Below are positions 20,089 through 29,147 of a stretch of DNA of 64,000 nt, piece by piece. The notes below the pieces were generated by a model. The model did no database searches, was not told the origin of the DNA, and worked only from the letters and a program-made list of their open reading frames with translations. Where the stretch lies: positions 3,286,001 through 3,350,000 of the forward strand of contig CP073750.1 of the NCBI GenBank assembly GCA_024398135.1. The letters are read 5' to 3'. The stretch's first letter is position 1. Every line of letters begins with the position of its first letter. The translations under genes were made by a program, and so were the position numbers. The DNA is from a bacterium SCSIO 12643. GTDB taxonomy: Bacteria; Bacteroidota; Bacteroidia; Flavobacteriales_G; Salibacteraceae.

Positions 20089-20834
20089 CAGATTTAGAGC
20101 AAATAAAAATAAATGCGTTCCAAATAGAAATTGTATTTGTAGTAGGATTGGCTTTGTTGCTGACTTATTTGGTCATTCGTTTGATCAAAAGGTATCTATT
20201 TGTTTTGGTTAAATCTGAGTATTGGATTCAGAAAATTGAGGACTCCTGGCCAAGACTTGAATTGATTATTTGGTTTCTGATTGGGCTTATTTTACTCGTT
20301 TATATGCTCAATAATAGTTTTCTCATAACATTGGTGTTACTGGGTGTGATTTTCCTTGTGGGGGGGAGGTATTGGCGTGACGTTTTAAATGGGGTGATTA
20401 TTAAGTTTGAGAACCGAATAGCTAAAGGTGATTTCCTGTCTAATGACCAATATGCCGGAGTTATTGTTGATTTGGGATATCGAGGGTTACAAATTCGTAT
20501 GGATAAGGGTGAGATAGGGTATATTCCATATCGAGGTTTAAGCGATTATAAGGTACGTAAACTTGAAAGGGATTTAAAGAGTGAAATGTGTGCTATCGCA
20601 GTGAAGTTTAAACCTGAAATATCTGTAGATGCAGCGATTCAGAAATTGAAAGTTGAAATACTTCAAATTCCATATACGATGCTTACAAAACCAGTGAAAA
20701 TTGAAGTGACAGATTTGGATGACTCCGGAATAAACCTTAGAGCCATTGTGTATACGCAGAATTCAGAAAGTGGTAAACTGGTAGAAGTAGCGTTATTTCA
20801 GAATTTAAGAGCGCAGAAGCTTTTGATAGATTAA
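20085..20834 (+). CDS. Small MscS-like membrane protein
   Basis: 249 residues. Three hydrophobic segments (about 15-33, 55-73 and 78-95) are followed by a pore-helix-like stretch GGRYWRDVLNGVIIKFENRI and then KGDFL. This parallels the MscS pattern in which TM3 runs into the beta domain (FERPIRVGD in canonical members). The beta domain (GVIVDLGYRGLQIRMDKGEIGYIPYRGLSDY) and a short alpha/beta C-terminus follow. MscS channels open under membrane tension and release solutes. Small members can also be partners rather than channels. Translation is probably coupled to the SLC12-like gene through the ATGA overlap, which strongly suggests a joint role in ion or volume homeostasis. Confidence 0.78.
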   Translation: MTDLEQIKINAFQIEIVFVVGLALLLTYLVIRLIKRYLFVLVKSEYWIQKIEDSWPRLELIIWFLIGLILLVYMLNNSFLITLVLLGVIFLVGGRYWRDVLNGVIIKFENRIAKGDFLSNDQYAGVIVDLGYRGLQIRMDKGEIGYIPYRGLSDYKVRKLERDLKSEMCAIAVKFKPEISVDAAIQKLKVEILQIPYTMLTKPVKIEVTDLDDSGINLRAIVYTQNSESGKLVEVALFQNLRAQKLLID

Positions 20835-20837
20835 ACC

Positions 20838-21890
20838 TTACTTAACTTCATTGTTATAGTAGACTTTGTAAAAATTCATTTCTTTTTCGTGGTCATACCC
20901 TTGTTCAATAAACTTATGCGTTGAATCCGGATTGTTTACCGCAATTTTAATTTGGATATTGGTGTCTAGTTTGATTTCGTTTTTAATCTTCTTTTTCTGC
21001 TTTTCCACGACCGGTAATGAAACAGGGAAGGCATCAGGAATGGCCACACCATGCTGTGATTCATACATAGATTTGTATTGGTCAAATTCCTGCTTTTTTT
21101 CGTCATCTACCAGAATTTCATCCTTGAATTCTTCAATGTCAATATTTTCATTTCGCTCCAGATATTTAACAGACTTGTTTAAGAAGTTGATTTCTTCCGT
21201 TTTGTTCTCGGTGGATTGGATAACTTCATTGGCAAAGCCTTTACAAAGGTTTACATACTCTTTGGTATGGAATACTTCATCTTCAGTTGGACGAATTCCT
21301 AAAAACTCATTAATCCAGTATTCCGTATCATAATTGTTGCTATCTACCGAAAATACACTATAACCATTTTCTTCATGGATATTGAAGACAAAGCACCCTT
21401 TATCTAGTTTCTTAATGTCGATTCCTTTTTGTTCTAATAACTCAAGATTAGAATCTTCCTGGCCAATTTGTAAAAAGGAAGTTTTATTCTCAGATTTAAA
21501 AATACCCACTGCCGAAACCATTTTATCCTGATATAATATATCATCAAAATAAGCTACAAATAAGTCTCCTGTTTTGATATGCGGATGCTGACTTTGTTCA
21601 TGAAGATGCTTTAGAATTTTTACAGAATTGATGTATAAAGAATTTGGGTCTTCAAAAATATCCTTACAAATTCCGTTCAATTCATTGTATGACAAATCAA
21701 TTTCATGGGTAAATTGATTAGACTCCTGCAAATTCATAAAGGGTTTTACGAAATAATCTAAAATCATTAAACTCAATCCATCCGTAAGTTGAAAAGGGCT
21801 TTGCGAAATGAAAAAATCTTCTTCGTTGTGTTTGTTTCCAACACGATGAATAACCAGTTCTTTAATATCTACAGTAGAAAAATCTAACAT
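20838..21890 (-). CDS. Nucleoid-associated protein (NdpA/YejK-like)
   Basis: 350 residues, soluble, no signal peptide. The N-terminus (about 1-25: IKELVIHRVGNKHNEEDFFIS), the GDLFVAYFDDILY segment, and the later FLGIRPTEDEVFHTKEYV block match the 37-kDa nucleoid-associated protein family (NdpA). Members bind DNA and are found on the nucleoid; their precise role is poorly known. A TACATTTG box on the minus strand (21917-21924) lies 26 bases upstream of the start. The gene is convergent with the MscS-like gene, with only three bases between stop codons. Confidence 0.85.
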   Translation of the reverse strand: MLDFSTVDIKELVIHRVGNKHNEEDFFISQSPFQLTDGLSLMILDYFVKPFMNLQESNQFTHEIDLSYNELNGICKDIFEDPNSLYINSVKILKHLHEQSQHPHIKTGDLFVAYFDDILYQDKMVSAVGIFKSENKTSFLQIGQEDSNLELLEQKGIDIKKLDKGCFVFNIHEENGYSVFSVDSNNYDTEYWINEFLGIRPTEDEVFHTKEYVNLCKGFANEVIQSTENKTEEINFLNKSVKYLERNENIDIEEFKDEILVDDEKKQEFDQYKSMYESQHGVAIPDAFPVSLPVVEKQKKKIKNEIKLDTNIQIKIAVNNPDSTHKFIEQGYDHEKEMNFYKVYYNNEVK

Positions 21891-21927
21891 ATTTATACTT
21901 CCTTGATTTGAGCTGTCAAATGTAATG

Positions 21928-22995
21928 TTATTGGTTTTGGGTTTCCATGAAATTTGTAACTAAATATACCCAATTTGCCTCTTCACGATTCAAAATAGAT
22001 TCATGACCTGATTTTCCGAAAGTTGCAAGTTCTTTATAACCATCTAAATGATCAAATATACTTTTGGTTTCTTCCCAGGATACACGATTATCCAATTGAC
22101 CATGGATTAAAAGAGTAGGGCATTTGATATTTTTTGCATAGTCTTTTGGATTATGGGAAAAAGCATCAAAATCATTGATGTAGCCACCCCAAAATGTAAG
22201 TAGATGTGCAGAAGGAAATGAAGGAACCTCCATAAGCTTAAAACGAGATTTAGCGGCTCCTAACATTGAAGCAAATGGACTTTGAAGCATAATAGCATCA
22301 GGGGTAGTTTTCAAATCTGAAACGGCTCTCATAATTGCAGCAGCACCCATAGAAGCACCATATAAGAAAACTTTTTGATCAGGATATTGAGTTTCGCACC
22401 AGTTGGTAACTCTTTGAACATCCTCAGCTTCGAAATAACCAATACTACAAACATAACCTTCTGAGTTTCCGGCTGCCCTAAAATCAACAAGAATTACCGA
22501 ATACCCCATACGGTAAAATGCCAGGGCTTCTTTCCATAAAGAAGATTTTGAAGCGCGGTACCCATGAAAAAGAGCCACAATACCTTTTGAGGGTTCCATG
22601 TCGAGTTTCCATATTTCAAGATCAAATGTTCCTGGAATCGTATCAATTTCTACAAAATCAAAATCAATTTTTGAGTTTGTAGGTTTAGAAGTAGGAATAC
22701 CATAGATCAAAGCGTTGGCTTTTACACTAAAGGAAGAATCTTCCAAGTTTAAAATTCGATCATGTCTTTCTGATGTGAAATGAGTGAATTTTTCTGCGTG
22801 ATTTCTGGCTATGATATTAAGAAATACAAAGGCTACAACCAAAACAACAAAGCATAGAATAAACGGCTTTTTTAGTTTTAACCAGATATTTTGTAAACTG
22901 AGTTTCACAAGATCAATACTACATAAAAAATGTAGAAAATAGATGATACAAAATACGAATAAAAAATCTGTGAAAGAATGGCTCAACCCTTTCAA
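21928..22995 (-). CDS. Membrane-anchored alpha/beta hydrolase
   Basis: 355 residues with two N-terminal hydrophobic segments (about 8-28 and 43-62), then an alpha/beta hydrolase domain facing the periplasm or cytoplasm. The oxyanion motif is LFHGYRASKSS, and the nucleophile elbow is GASMG, with Ser in LYGASMGAAAIM. The acid is probably the Asp in LIHGQLDNRVS and the base the His in GKSGHES, so the full triad is present. The layout resembles BEM46/YfhR-like serine hydrolases. The substrate is unknown. The gene lies 37 bases upstream of the nucleoid-associated protein gene on the same strand. Confidence 0.83.
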   Translation of the reverse strand: MKGLSHSFTDFLFVFCIIYFLHFLCSIDLVKLSLQNIWLKLKKPFILCFVVLVVAFVFLNIIARNHAEKFTHFTSERHDRILNLEDSSFSVKANALIYGIPTSKPTNSKIDFDFVEIDTIPGTFDLEIWKLDMEPSKGIVALFHGYRASKSSLWKEALAFYRMGYSVILVDFRAAGNSEGYVCSIGYFEAEDVQRVTNWCETQYPDQKVFLYGASMGAAAIMRAVSDLKTTPDAIMLQSPFASMLGAAKSRFKLMEVPSFPSAHLLTFWGGYINDFDAFSHNPKDYAKNIKCPTLLIHGQLDNRVSWEETKSIFDHLDGYKELATFGKSGHESILNREEANWVYLVTNFMETQNQ

Positions 22996-23303
22996 AATAA
23001 TGTTTCAAAAAATGTCTATTTTAAGTAATTGTTAACAATTATATATGTTAACGTGGGCTAATTCCTTGACAAATGGGGAAGTAAAAATTAAATTTGTCGG
23101 TTGAGCAATAAGAATGATTAATTTAAAACCTTTATAAAATCTATGATTATATAAATTATCCAATAACCTAATGTAACAAAATCGGGGCCCCTAGTTGGCA
23201 AAATTATCTTACATCTCAAATCTGTTTTGAGATGCGCTGTCGTGTCTGTGATATTCTGACAGCACCACGTTATCTTTTTAAAATAAAATCAAAAATAGAG
23301 TGT
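22996..23303. other. Intergenic region with promoter and two hairpins upstream of the T9SS surface protein
   Basis: 308 bases without an ORF of note. It holds a full promoter match (23066-23096), an eight-base palindrome GGGGCCCC (23184-23191) and two adjacent inverted repeats: CATCTCAAA at 23212-23220 with its complement at 23226-23234, and GCTGTC at 23236-23241 with GACAGC at 23258-23263. If the promoter is right, these lie in a leader of about 200 bases. Confidence 0.55.
23066..23096 (+). promoter_or_regulatory. Predicted Bacteroidota promoter for the T9SS type A surface protein
   Basis: TTG at 23066-23068, 20 bases, then TAAATTTG at 23089-23096, which is a full match to the consensus. 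Transcription would begin near 23101, leaving a leader of about 200 bases before the ATG at 23304. Confidence 0.55.
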
Positions 23304-26300
23304 ATGAAAAAATTTAAACTCTTAGGGGTTCTTATGGGACTTCTATTAACCGGTCAGTTTGCTTTTTCGCAAGCAGGATCGACATTTAGCAATCCTCAGG
23401 TAGTGAGTGCCTTGCCTTTTGTGGCTGTAGGTGATTCAACTTGTGGCTATGGTGATAATTATGATACGGGTGATATTTCGTGTACAGGAAATTATCTTGA
23501 CGGTGATGAAAAGATTTACAGTTTCACACCTAGTTCTAATATCTCCAATTTTAACGTTGAGTTAACCAATATTGCAACTTCATGGTCAGGTATATTTATT
23601 ACTGATGATTCTACAACTTCAGGAAACTGTTTAGGTAATGTAGGATCAAGTGGGACCTCCACCAGAGGAGTGTACGGTGTGTCTTTAACAGCAGGAACTA
23701 CATATTATATTTTGGTATCTACTTGGGCAACACCACAATGTATTACTTCATATGACATTAATATGTACTCCATTTCATGTCCTGAACCAACAGCTTTAAC
23801 TGTAACAGGTATTACAACTTCAACGGCTCAATTGGGTTGGACAGAAGCGGGTTCTGCAACATTATGGCAATATGAATATGATACTGCAGGGTTTACTCAA
23901 GGAACTGGTACTATTGATACGACTTCTTCAAACCCATATACAGCAACATCTCTTACTTCTGCAACAGATTATGAGTTTTATGTAAGAGCGGTTTGTGGTG
24001 CTGGTGATACGTCAGATTGGGCAGGTCCTTTTTCTTTTGTGACTTCTTGTAACCCTACTGTAGCACCAATGACAGAATCATTTGATGGAAATTCAACTCC
24101 AACATGTTGGTCTCAGACTGCTGTAACTGGAGGACCTTGGGTTTTCTCTGGTTCACCAGATTATGGTGCATCTTCAGCTACTGATCATACTGGAAATGGA
24201 GGGAGTTTTGCATGGATGGATCAATCTAGTTCGGATGAAGCTGTATCATTAATTATGAATGATGTTGATGTGAGTGCATTAACTACTGCTTATTTGAAGT
24301 TTTATTATTACGTGAATAATGTAGATAATAATGATACAAATGACTTGATTATTGAAGCATGGAATGGATCTGCTTGGGCGCAAGTTGATTCTCTTCATGT
24401 AAATAATGGTGGTTGGACGCCTTATTGGTATGATTTATCTTCATTCACTTATGGTTCTAACCTTGTTAAAATTAGATTTAGAGCTGAATCAGGTGGTGGT
24501 ACAGGTGATTATTACCAGGATCAACTTTTAGATGATGTTTCTGTAATGGAAATGCCATCATGTTTTGAGCCTTCTGCTTTAACATTAGATAACATGACAT
24601 ATTCATCTGCGACAATGTCATGGACTGAAAATGGTTCTGCCACCTTATGGCAGTTTGAGTATGATACTGCTGGATTTACTCAGGGTACAGGGAACATGGA
24701 TACAACATCTATGAACCCAGGAACAATTACTGGTTTAACACAATTGACTGATTATAACGTATATGTAAGAGCAATTTGTGGTGCCGGTGATACTTCGATT
24801 TGGGCAGGTCCAATTAGTTTCTCAACTCCACCTTCTTGTCCAGCTCCGGATACTTTAGAGGCTACGGATATTACATTAACAACTGCAAATTTAAACTGGT
24901 CAGAAATGGGATCAGCAACATTATGGCAGTATGAGTATGATACAACTGGATTTACTCAAGGTACAGGAACAATGGATACAACGTCAATGAATCCTGCATC
25001 AATTACAGGTTTAACTCCGGAAAAATTCTATCAATTCTATGTGCGTGCGATTTGTGGCGCAGGTGATACTTCTACCTGGACAGGACCGGTTTCTTTTTAT
25101 ACCGGATATTGTGTTCCAAATCCAAGTAGCGTTGATGGTGATGGGATAACAAATGTTTCTATGGATACAGTAAATAATACCACAGGTGCTGAACCAGGAA
25201 ATTATGGAAACTATACCAACTTAATTGCAAATGCGCAACAACAAACTAACCTGGCGATTGATATTACGTTAGCTACTGGTTATACTTATAACATGTGGGC
25301 GTTTGTAGACTGGAATAATGATTTGGATTTTGATGACGCTGGTGAGCATGTTTATTTAGGTGAATCTACAAATGCAAACCCAACTGTTTACAGTGCAGTA
25401 CTACCAATTCCAAGTACCGCTACTTTAGGTCAACATAGATTAAGATTAGGTGGTTCTGATAGTGGCCTTGGCTCAACTGCTCCATCTGATCCATGTTATA
25501 CAGGATCTTATGCTTCGTTTGAGGATTATACATTAAATGTATTACCTCCTCCATCTTGTTTTGCTCCGGATTCTCTTGATGTTACTGCTGTAACTAATTC
25601 AACAGCAACATTAACTTGGACACAAATCGGATCTCCTGCATCATGGCAAATTGAATGGGATACAGCTGGTTTTACTCCTGGAACAGGAACTATCACTCCG
25701 GCTTCATCAAATCCATTTACATTGACTAACTTAGATGCAAATGAAAACTACGAGTTTTATGTAAGAGCAATTTGTGGCCCTGCAGATTCTTCTGTGTGGT
25801 CTGGTATGATGAGTTTCTCAACTGCAATCGATACTATTATGACTTTCCCATACATCAATGATTTAGAATCAGGTTTAGGATTGTATATGGGATTAAGAGA
25901 CTCTGCACAGTCTTATGCTGGTGTAGATACTGTAGCTGATAATGCGAGTACTTATGGGGTATTATTAACTGGTAAGACATCAACTGGTTGGTCAGGTGGT
26001 AGTACATCTACTACTGAAACGCAAGCGTTTGTAAATAACTCTTCACATATCTCTGGTATTGATATGATTGTGGATGCAACTTCATTAACATCATTGGAAT
26101 TACAGTATGATTTAAAACAAACATATACTTATGGAAATAAGTATTCATGGACTCGTGTTTTAGTAAATGGAACTCAAGTAGGTTTAAGTGTAAACCCAAC
26201 TACTGATGATAATGATCCATTTGTGACTATGTCTGTTGATTTATCCTCTTATGCTGGAACATCATTTAGTCTTTCCATTGAGCACTCAGGTAAATATGAT

Positions 26301-27764
26301 GTAGCAAATGGAACTGGTGGAAGAGGTGATGATGCTTATGTTGATAATGTAAAACTATTTGTACCTCTAACTGCAACTGCTGTGGTGGATAGTAATGTTA
26401 CATGTAACGGAATGTCAAATGGTGGTGCCACTGTAACGGCTACTAATGGTGTGATGCCATATATTTACTTATGGAGTAACTCTGCAACTACAGCTTCAAT
26501 TACTGGTGTAACTGCTGGTACTTATGATGTAACTGTATCTGATGCTGCAGGTGATAGTGTGATGACTTCTGTAACTATTACTGAGCCAGGACAAGTTGTT
26601 GTTTCTTTAGGAAACGACACCAGTATTTGTGTGAATGATTTACTGACTCTTGATGCAGGAGCTGGTTTCTCTTCATACTTATGGGATAACGGTGCAACTA
26701 CGCAAACTAGAATTGTAAACAGTACAATGGCTGCTTCAAATGCTTATTCTGTTATAGTGACAGATGCAAATGGATGTAACGGTTACGATACAGTAAATGT
26801 GGATGTGAATGCACCAATGATGCCTAACTTAGGTAATGATACAACCATCTGTTACGATGCTACGTTAGTATTGGATGCAGGAGCTGGTTTCAACTCTTAT
26901 TTATGGGATGATGCTTCTACATTACAAACTAGAGATGTAGTTGGAGCAACTGTAGGTTCTGCTGTTCATACAATGTATGTAGCAACAACTGATGCAAACA
27001 TGTGTACAGGTACGGATACTATTATTGTAACTGTTGATGCTGAAATCACTGTAGATTTAGGAAACGATACAACGGTTTGTTCTGGAACTACATTTGACTT
27101 AGACGCTGGCGCAGGTTATGCTTCTTACTTATGGGATGATCTTTCTACTTTACAAACCAGAACTGTAGCTACTAATGCTGCTGGAGCAACTAATTATTCT
27201 GTAATAGTTACGACAACTGCTGGATGTATTGGAACAAGTACAATCGAAGTAACAGGTAGAGCTCCTGTTGTTGTTGATCTAGGTCCTGACACTACAATTG
27301 GCTGGTGGGGAGCTGATACAACTTATACGCTTGATGCTGGTGCTGGATTCGCTTCTTACTTATGGAGTGATAATGTAACTACAACTCAAACTTTTGTTGT
27401 GAATAAAGACAACATGGGATTAATTGGAGTTGTTGTAACTGATGCAAATGGATGTATTGGTACGGATACTGTAAGAGTTGACTTCTTATTAAGTGTTCCT
27501 TCTTTTGATGTGAGTACTTTGAAAATGTATCCAAACCCAGCTTCTGATCTAATCAATATTGAAATGTCTAACTTTAACAATGTAGACGAAGTAAACGTTA
27601 AGTTTATCAGTATTACAGGTGAAGTTGTATTAAGAAGACAAATCAATGTGAATGCTGGAGCATACCAGGAAACATTTGATGTTTCTCATTTAGCTACAGG
27701 AACATATTTTGTTCAATTCGAAGCTAAAGGTGAAGTGGTTACACGTAAGTTTGTTATTAAATAA
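23304..27764 (+). CDS. Large T9SS-secreted surface protein with fibronectin type III, GEVED and SprB-like repeats
   Basis: 1486 residues from the ATG at 23304, which gives the signal peptide MKKFKLLGVLMGLLLTGQFA; a frame extension upstream would bury it. Domains in order: fibronectin type III at about 160-250, a MAM/jelly-roll-like segment (250-415), type III repeats at about 420-510 and 512-600, a GEVED domain (about 600-745, FVDWNNDLDFDDAGE), a fourth type III repeat (750-845), another MAM-like segment (850-1020), a SprB-type repeat (about 1026-1095, ending in TYDVTVSDAAGDS) and several LGNDTSIC-type Ig-like repeats. The C-terminus (about 1403-1486) is a T9SS type A sorting domain: LKMYPNPASDLINIEM, ending in GTYFVQFEAKG and RKFVIK. 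It is probably an adhesin or matrix protein at the cell surface. No catalytic domain is visible. Confidence 0.92.
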   Translation: MKKFKLLGVLMGLLLTGQFAFSQAGSTFSNPQVVSALPFVAVGDSTCGYGDNYDTGDISCTGNYLDGDEKIYSFTPSSNISNFNVELTNIATSWSGIFITDDSTTSGNCLGNVGSSGTSTRGVYGVSLTAGTTYYILVSTWATPQCITSYDINMYSISCPEPTALTVTGITTSTAQLGWTEAGSATLWQYEYDTAGFTQGTGTIDTTSSNPYTATSLTSATDYEFYVRAVCGAGDTSDWAGPFSFVTSCNPTVAPMTESFDGNSTPTCWSQTAVTGGPWVFSGSPDYGASSATDHTGNGGSFAWMDQSSSDEAVSLIMNDVDVSALTTAYLKFYYYVNNVDNNDTNDLIIEAWNGSAWAQVDSLHVNNGGWTPYWYDLSSFTYGSNLVKIRFRAESGGGTGDYYQDQLLDDVSVMEMPSCFEPSALTLDNMTYSSATMSWTENGSATLWQFEYDTAGFTQGTGNMDTTSMNPGTITGLTQLTDYNVYVRAICGAGDTSIWAGPISFSTPPSCPAPDTLEATDITLTTANLNWSEMGSATLWQYEYDTTGFTQGTGTMDTTSMNPASITGLTPEKFYQFYVRAICGAGDTSTWTGPVSFYTGYCVPNPSSVDGDGITNVSMDTVNNTTGAEPGNYGNYTNLIANAQQQTNLAIDITLATGYTYNMWAFVDWNNDLDFDDAGEHVYLGESTNANPTVYSAVLPIPSTATLGQHRLRLGGSDSGLGSTAPSDPCYTGSYASFEDYTLNVLPPPSCFAPDSLDVTAVTNSTATLTWTQIGSPASWQIEWDTAGFTPGTGTITPASSNPFTLTNLDANENYEFYVRAICGPADSSVWSGMMSFSTAIDTIMTFPYINDLESGLGLYMGLRDSAQSYAGVDTVADNASTYGVLLTGKTSTGWSGGSTSTTETQAFVNNSSHISGIDMIVDATSLTSLELQYDLKQTYTYGNKYSWTRVLVNGTQVGLSVNPTTDDNDPFVTMSVDLSSYAGTSFSLSIEHSGKYDVANGTGGRGDDAYVDNVKLFVPLTATAVVDSNVTCNGMSNGGATVTATNGVMPYIYLWSNSATTASITGVTAGTYDVTVSDAAGDSVMTSVTITEPGQVVVSLGNDTSICVNDLLTLDAGAGFSSYLWDNGATTQTRIVNSTMAASNAYSVIVTDANGCNGYDTVNVDVNAPMMPNLGNDTTICYDATLVLDAGAGFNSYLWDDASTLQTRDVVGATVGSAVHTMYVATTDANMCTGTDTIIVTVDAEITVDLGNDTTVCSGTTFDLDAGAGYASYLWDDLSTLQTRTVATNAAGATNYSVIVTTTAGCIGTSTIEVTGRAPVVVDLGPDTTIGWWGADTTYTLDAGAGFASYLWSDNVTTTQTFVVNKDNMGLIGVVVTDANGCIGTDTVRVDFLLSVPSFDVSTLKMYPNPASDLINIEMSNFNNVDEVNVKFISITGEVVLRRQINVNAGAYQETFDVSHLATGTYFVQFEAKGEVVTRKFVIK

Positions 27765-27781
27765 GCTTAGAATAAATTGAT

Positions 27782-27819
27782 AAAAAAAGAGCGGTTTCAT
27801 TTGAAACCGCTCTTTTTTT
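27782..27819. terminator. Bidirectional rho-independent terminator
   Basis: A perfect inverted repeat with an A7 tract, GAGCGGTTTCA, a tiny loop, the complement and a T7 tract. It lies between the T9SS surface protein gene (+) and the convergent slyD-like gene (-) and can serve both. Confidence 0.93.
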
Positions 27820-27835
27820 ATATGATAATTTCTGA

Positions 27836-28321
27836 TTAATGGTGATGACCACCTGGACCATGTACGTGTCCATGTGCCAGTTCATCTTCTTCCGCTAATC
27901 TAATATCTATAACCTCGATATCGAAATGTAAATCCATATCAGCTAAAGGATGATTAAGATCTAAAGTCACATCCTCACCTTCAATTTTTGTTAAAGTAGC
28001 AATAGCCATACCTTCTTCGCTGGTTTCGATTTGAACCTGCATACCAATGGTCATTTCTTCATCACCCTGAAAACCTGACTTGGGAACTACCCTAATTAAA
28101 GATTCATCTCTTTTACCGTAAGCATGCTCTGGTGGAACTACAGCCTTGAATTTATCCCCTTTTTGCTTGCCTTCAAGTTCTTGTTCTAATCCGGGAATTA
28201 AATTTCCTATACCCTGAATGTATGCTAAAGGATCTCTACCTTCTGAACTATCGATAAGATTTCCATCTTTATCTGTTAAAGTGTAATGAATCATTACCAC
28301 TTTGTTTTGTTCTATTCTCAT
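27836..28321 (-). CDS. slyD: SlyD-like FKBP-type peptidyl-prolyl isomerase
   Basis: 161 residues, no signal peptide, so cytoplasmic. The FKBP domain is at about 1-70 and 120-145 (VMIHYTLTDKDGNLIDSS, then PLAYIQGIGNLIPGLEQELEG, then VVPPEHAYGKR). The insert-in-flap chaperone domain lies between them (about 75-120), and NHPLADMDLHFDIEV is the typical closing block of SlyD. The C-terminus is histidine-rich (HGHVHGPGGHHH), shorter than in E. coli but able to bind Ni or other metals. The protein is expected to speed prolyl isomerisation and to act as a holdase. A CAAATGTA element (28340-28347, TACATTTG on the minus strand) lies 19 bases upstream. Confidence 0.92.
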   Translation of the reverse strand: MRIEQNKVVMIHYTLTDKDGNLIDSSEGRDPLAYIQGIGNLIPGLEQELEGKQKGDKFKAVVPPEHAYGKRDESLIRVVPKSGFQGDEEMTIGMQVQIETSEEGMAIATLTKIEGEDVTLDLNHPLADMDLHFDIEVIDIRLAEEDELAHGHVHGPGGHHH

Positions 28322-28377
28322 GATTTAAAATTTGGGCTGCAAATGTAGTGATTTGAATCACAGGAAATGTGAACAAA

Positions 28378-29079
28378 TTATTGATTCACATGAACATATT
28401 CTAAAATATTCATGAATTCATTAGGAAACATAGGATGAAGTGTCTTGTAATTTTCCTGATCATATATATAGGCCCATGCAAACTTTACAATTTCGATTTG
28501 ATCGTTTTTTTTAGGAAGTGTAAGAAGAATCTGTTTAAGCTGGAATACAGAGATACAATGGTTTTTTATCAGTTGTTGGATCAAAGTAGTTTTAGCCTGT
28601 GTATGATGCTCTTTACGTATTTGATTAAGGTATTTTTCAAACTCAACGTCAGAGAGTAAATGAACACACCCATATCGACCTTGATAAGTATCATTCTGAG
28701 GTATAACCGGTCCAACATAGCCCGGTTTGTATTTCCCAATTTTCACTTTATGAAAATTGTAGATGAGAACCTGTTCATTTTTATAATAAATAACTTGAAT
28801 ATGGGTTTTATCATTTTTGATATATAACTCACCCTTGAGCGGCATGAGTTCACGATTTTGAAAAACTATTTTGTAATGGATACTGGATTTTGGCTGCCCG
28901 GGATATTGAACCTGAGACATGGGAATACGGTTAACCAAATGATCATCAATGTACAAGTAAAAGTTACCCAATTTATGGGTGAAAAAAACGACTTTGGATT
29001 CTTGAGAATGTCCGATATAACTGACAAAAATCATAAACCAAATTGTTAATAAAAGATGCTTGTTTCGTTGCAATATCAT
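28378..29079 (-). CDS. Secreted DUF4476 protein
   Basis: 233 residues with an N-terminal signal peptide ending near GHSQ (about residue 25). Residues of about 28-125 form a beta-rich region of unknown type. The C-terminal 95 residues (CVHLLSDVEFEKYLNQI to the end) match DUF4476, a short helical domain found in many Bacteroidota secreted proteins: QLKQILLTLPKKNDQIEIVKFAWAYIYDQENY is the characteristic segment. The function is unknown. It is divergent from the saccharopine dehydrogenase gene and 56 bases upstream of the slyD-like gene on the same strand. Confidence 0.75.
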   Translation of the reverse strand: MILQRNKHLLLTIWFMIFVSYIGHSQESKVVFFTHKLGNFYLYIDDHLVNRIPMSQVQYPGQPKSSIHYKIVFQNRELMPLKGELYIKNDKTHIQVIYYKNEQVLIYNFHKVKIGKYKPGYVGPVIPQNDTYQGRYGCVHLLSDVEFEKYLNQIRKEHHTQAKTTLIQQLIKNHCISVFQLKQILLTLPKKNDQIEIVKFAWAYIYDQENYKTLHPMFPNEFMNILEYVHVNQ

Positions 29080-29147
29080 GTGAGAAGTTACTTTAGTTTG
29101 TAGGTCAAATTAGAAAAATACATCCATTTGGATGATAAAAATATAAG

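Noticed and set aside
20932-21333. Plus-strand ORF of 133 codons opposite the nucleoid-associated protein gene
   Set aside because: Antisense shadow of a well-supported gene; Ser/Phe-rich low-complexity composition.
23232-23303. Upstream start of the T9SS type A protein
   Set aside because: It would place 24 residues before a normal signal peptide and would start inside the leader hairpin region.
23780-25840. Regularly spaced near-repeats resembling an array
   Set aside because: They are in-frame fibronectin type III units, not CRISPR repeats; spacing is about 280-300 bases or more and the units code for protein.
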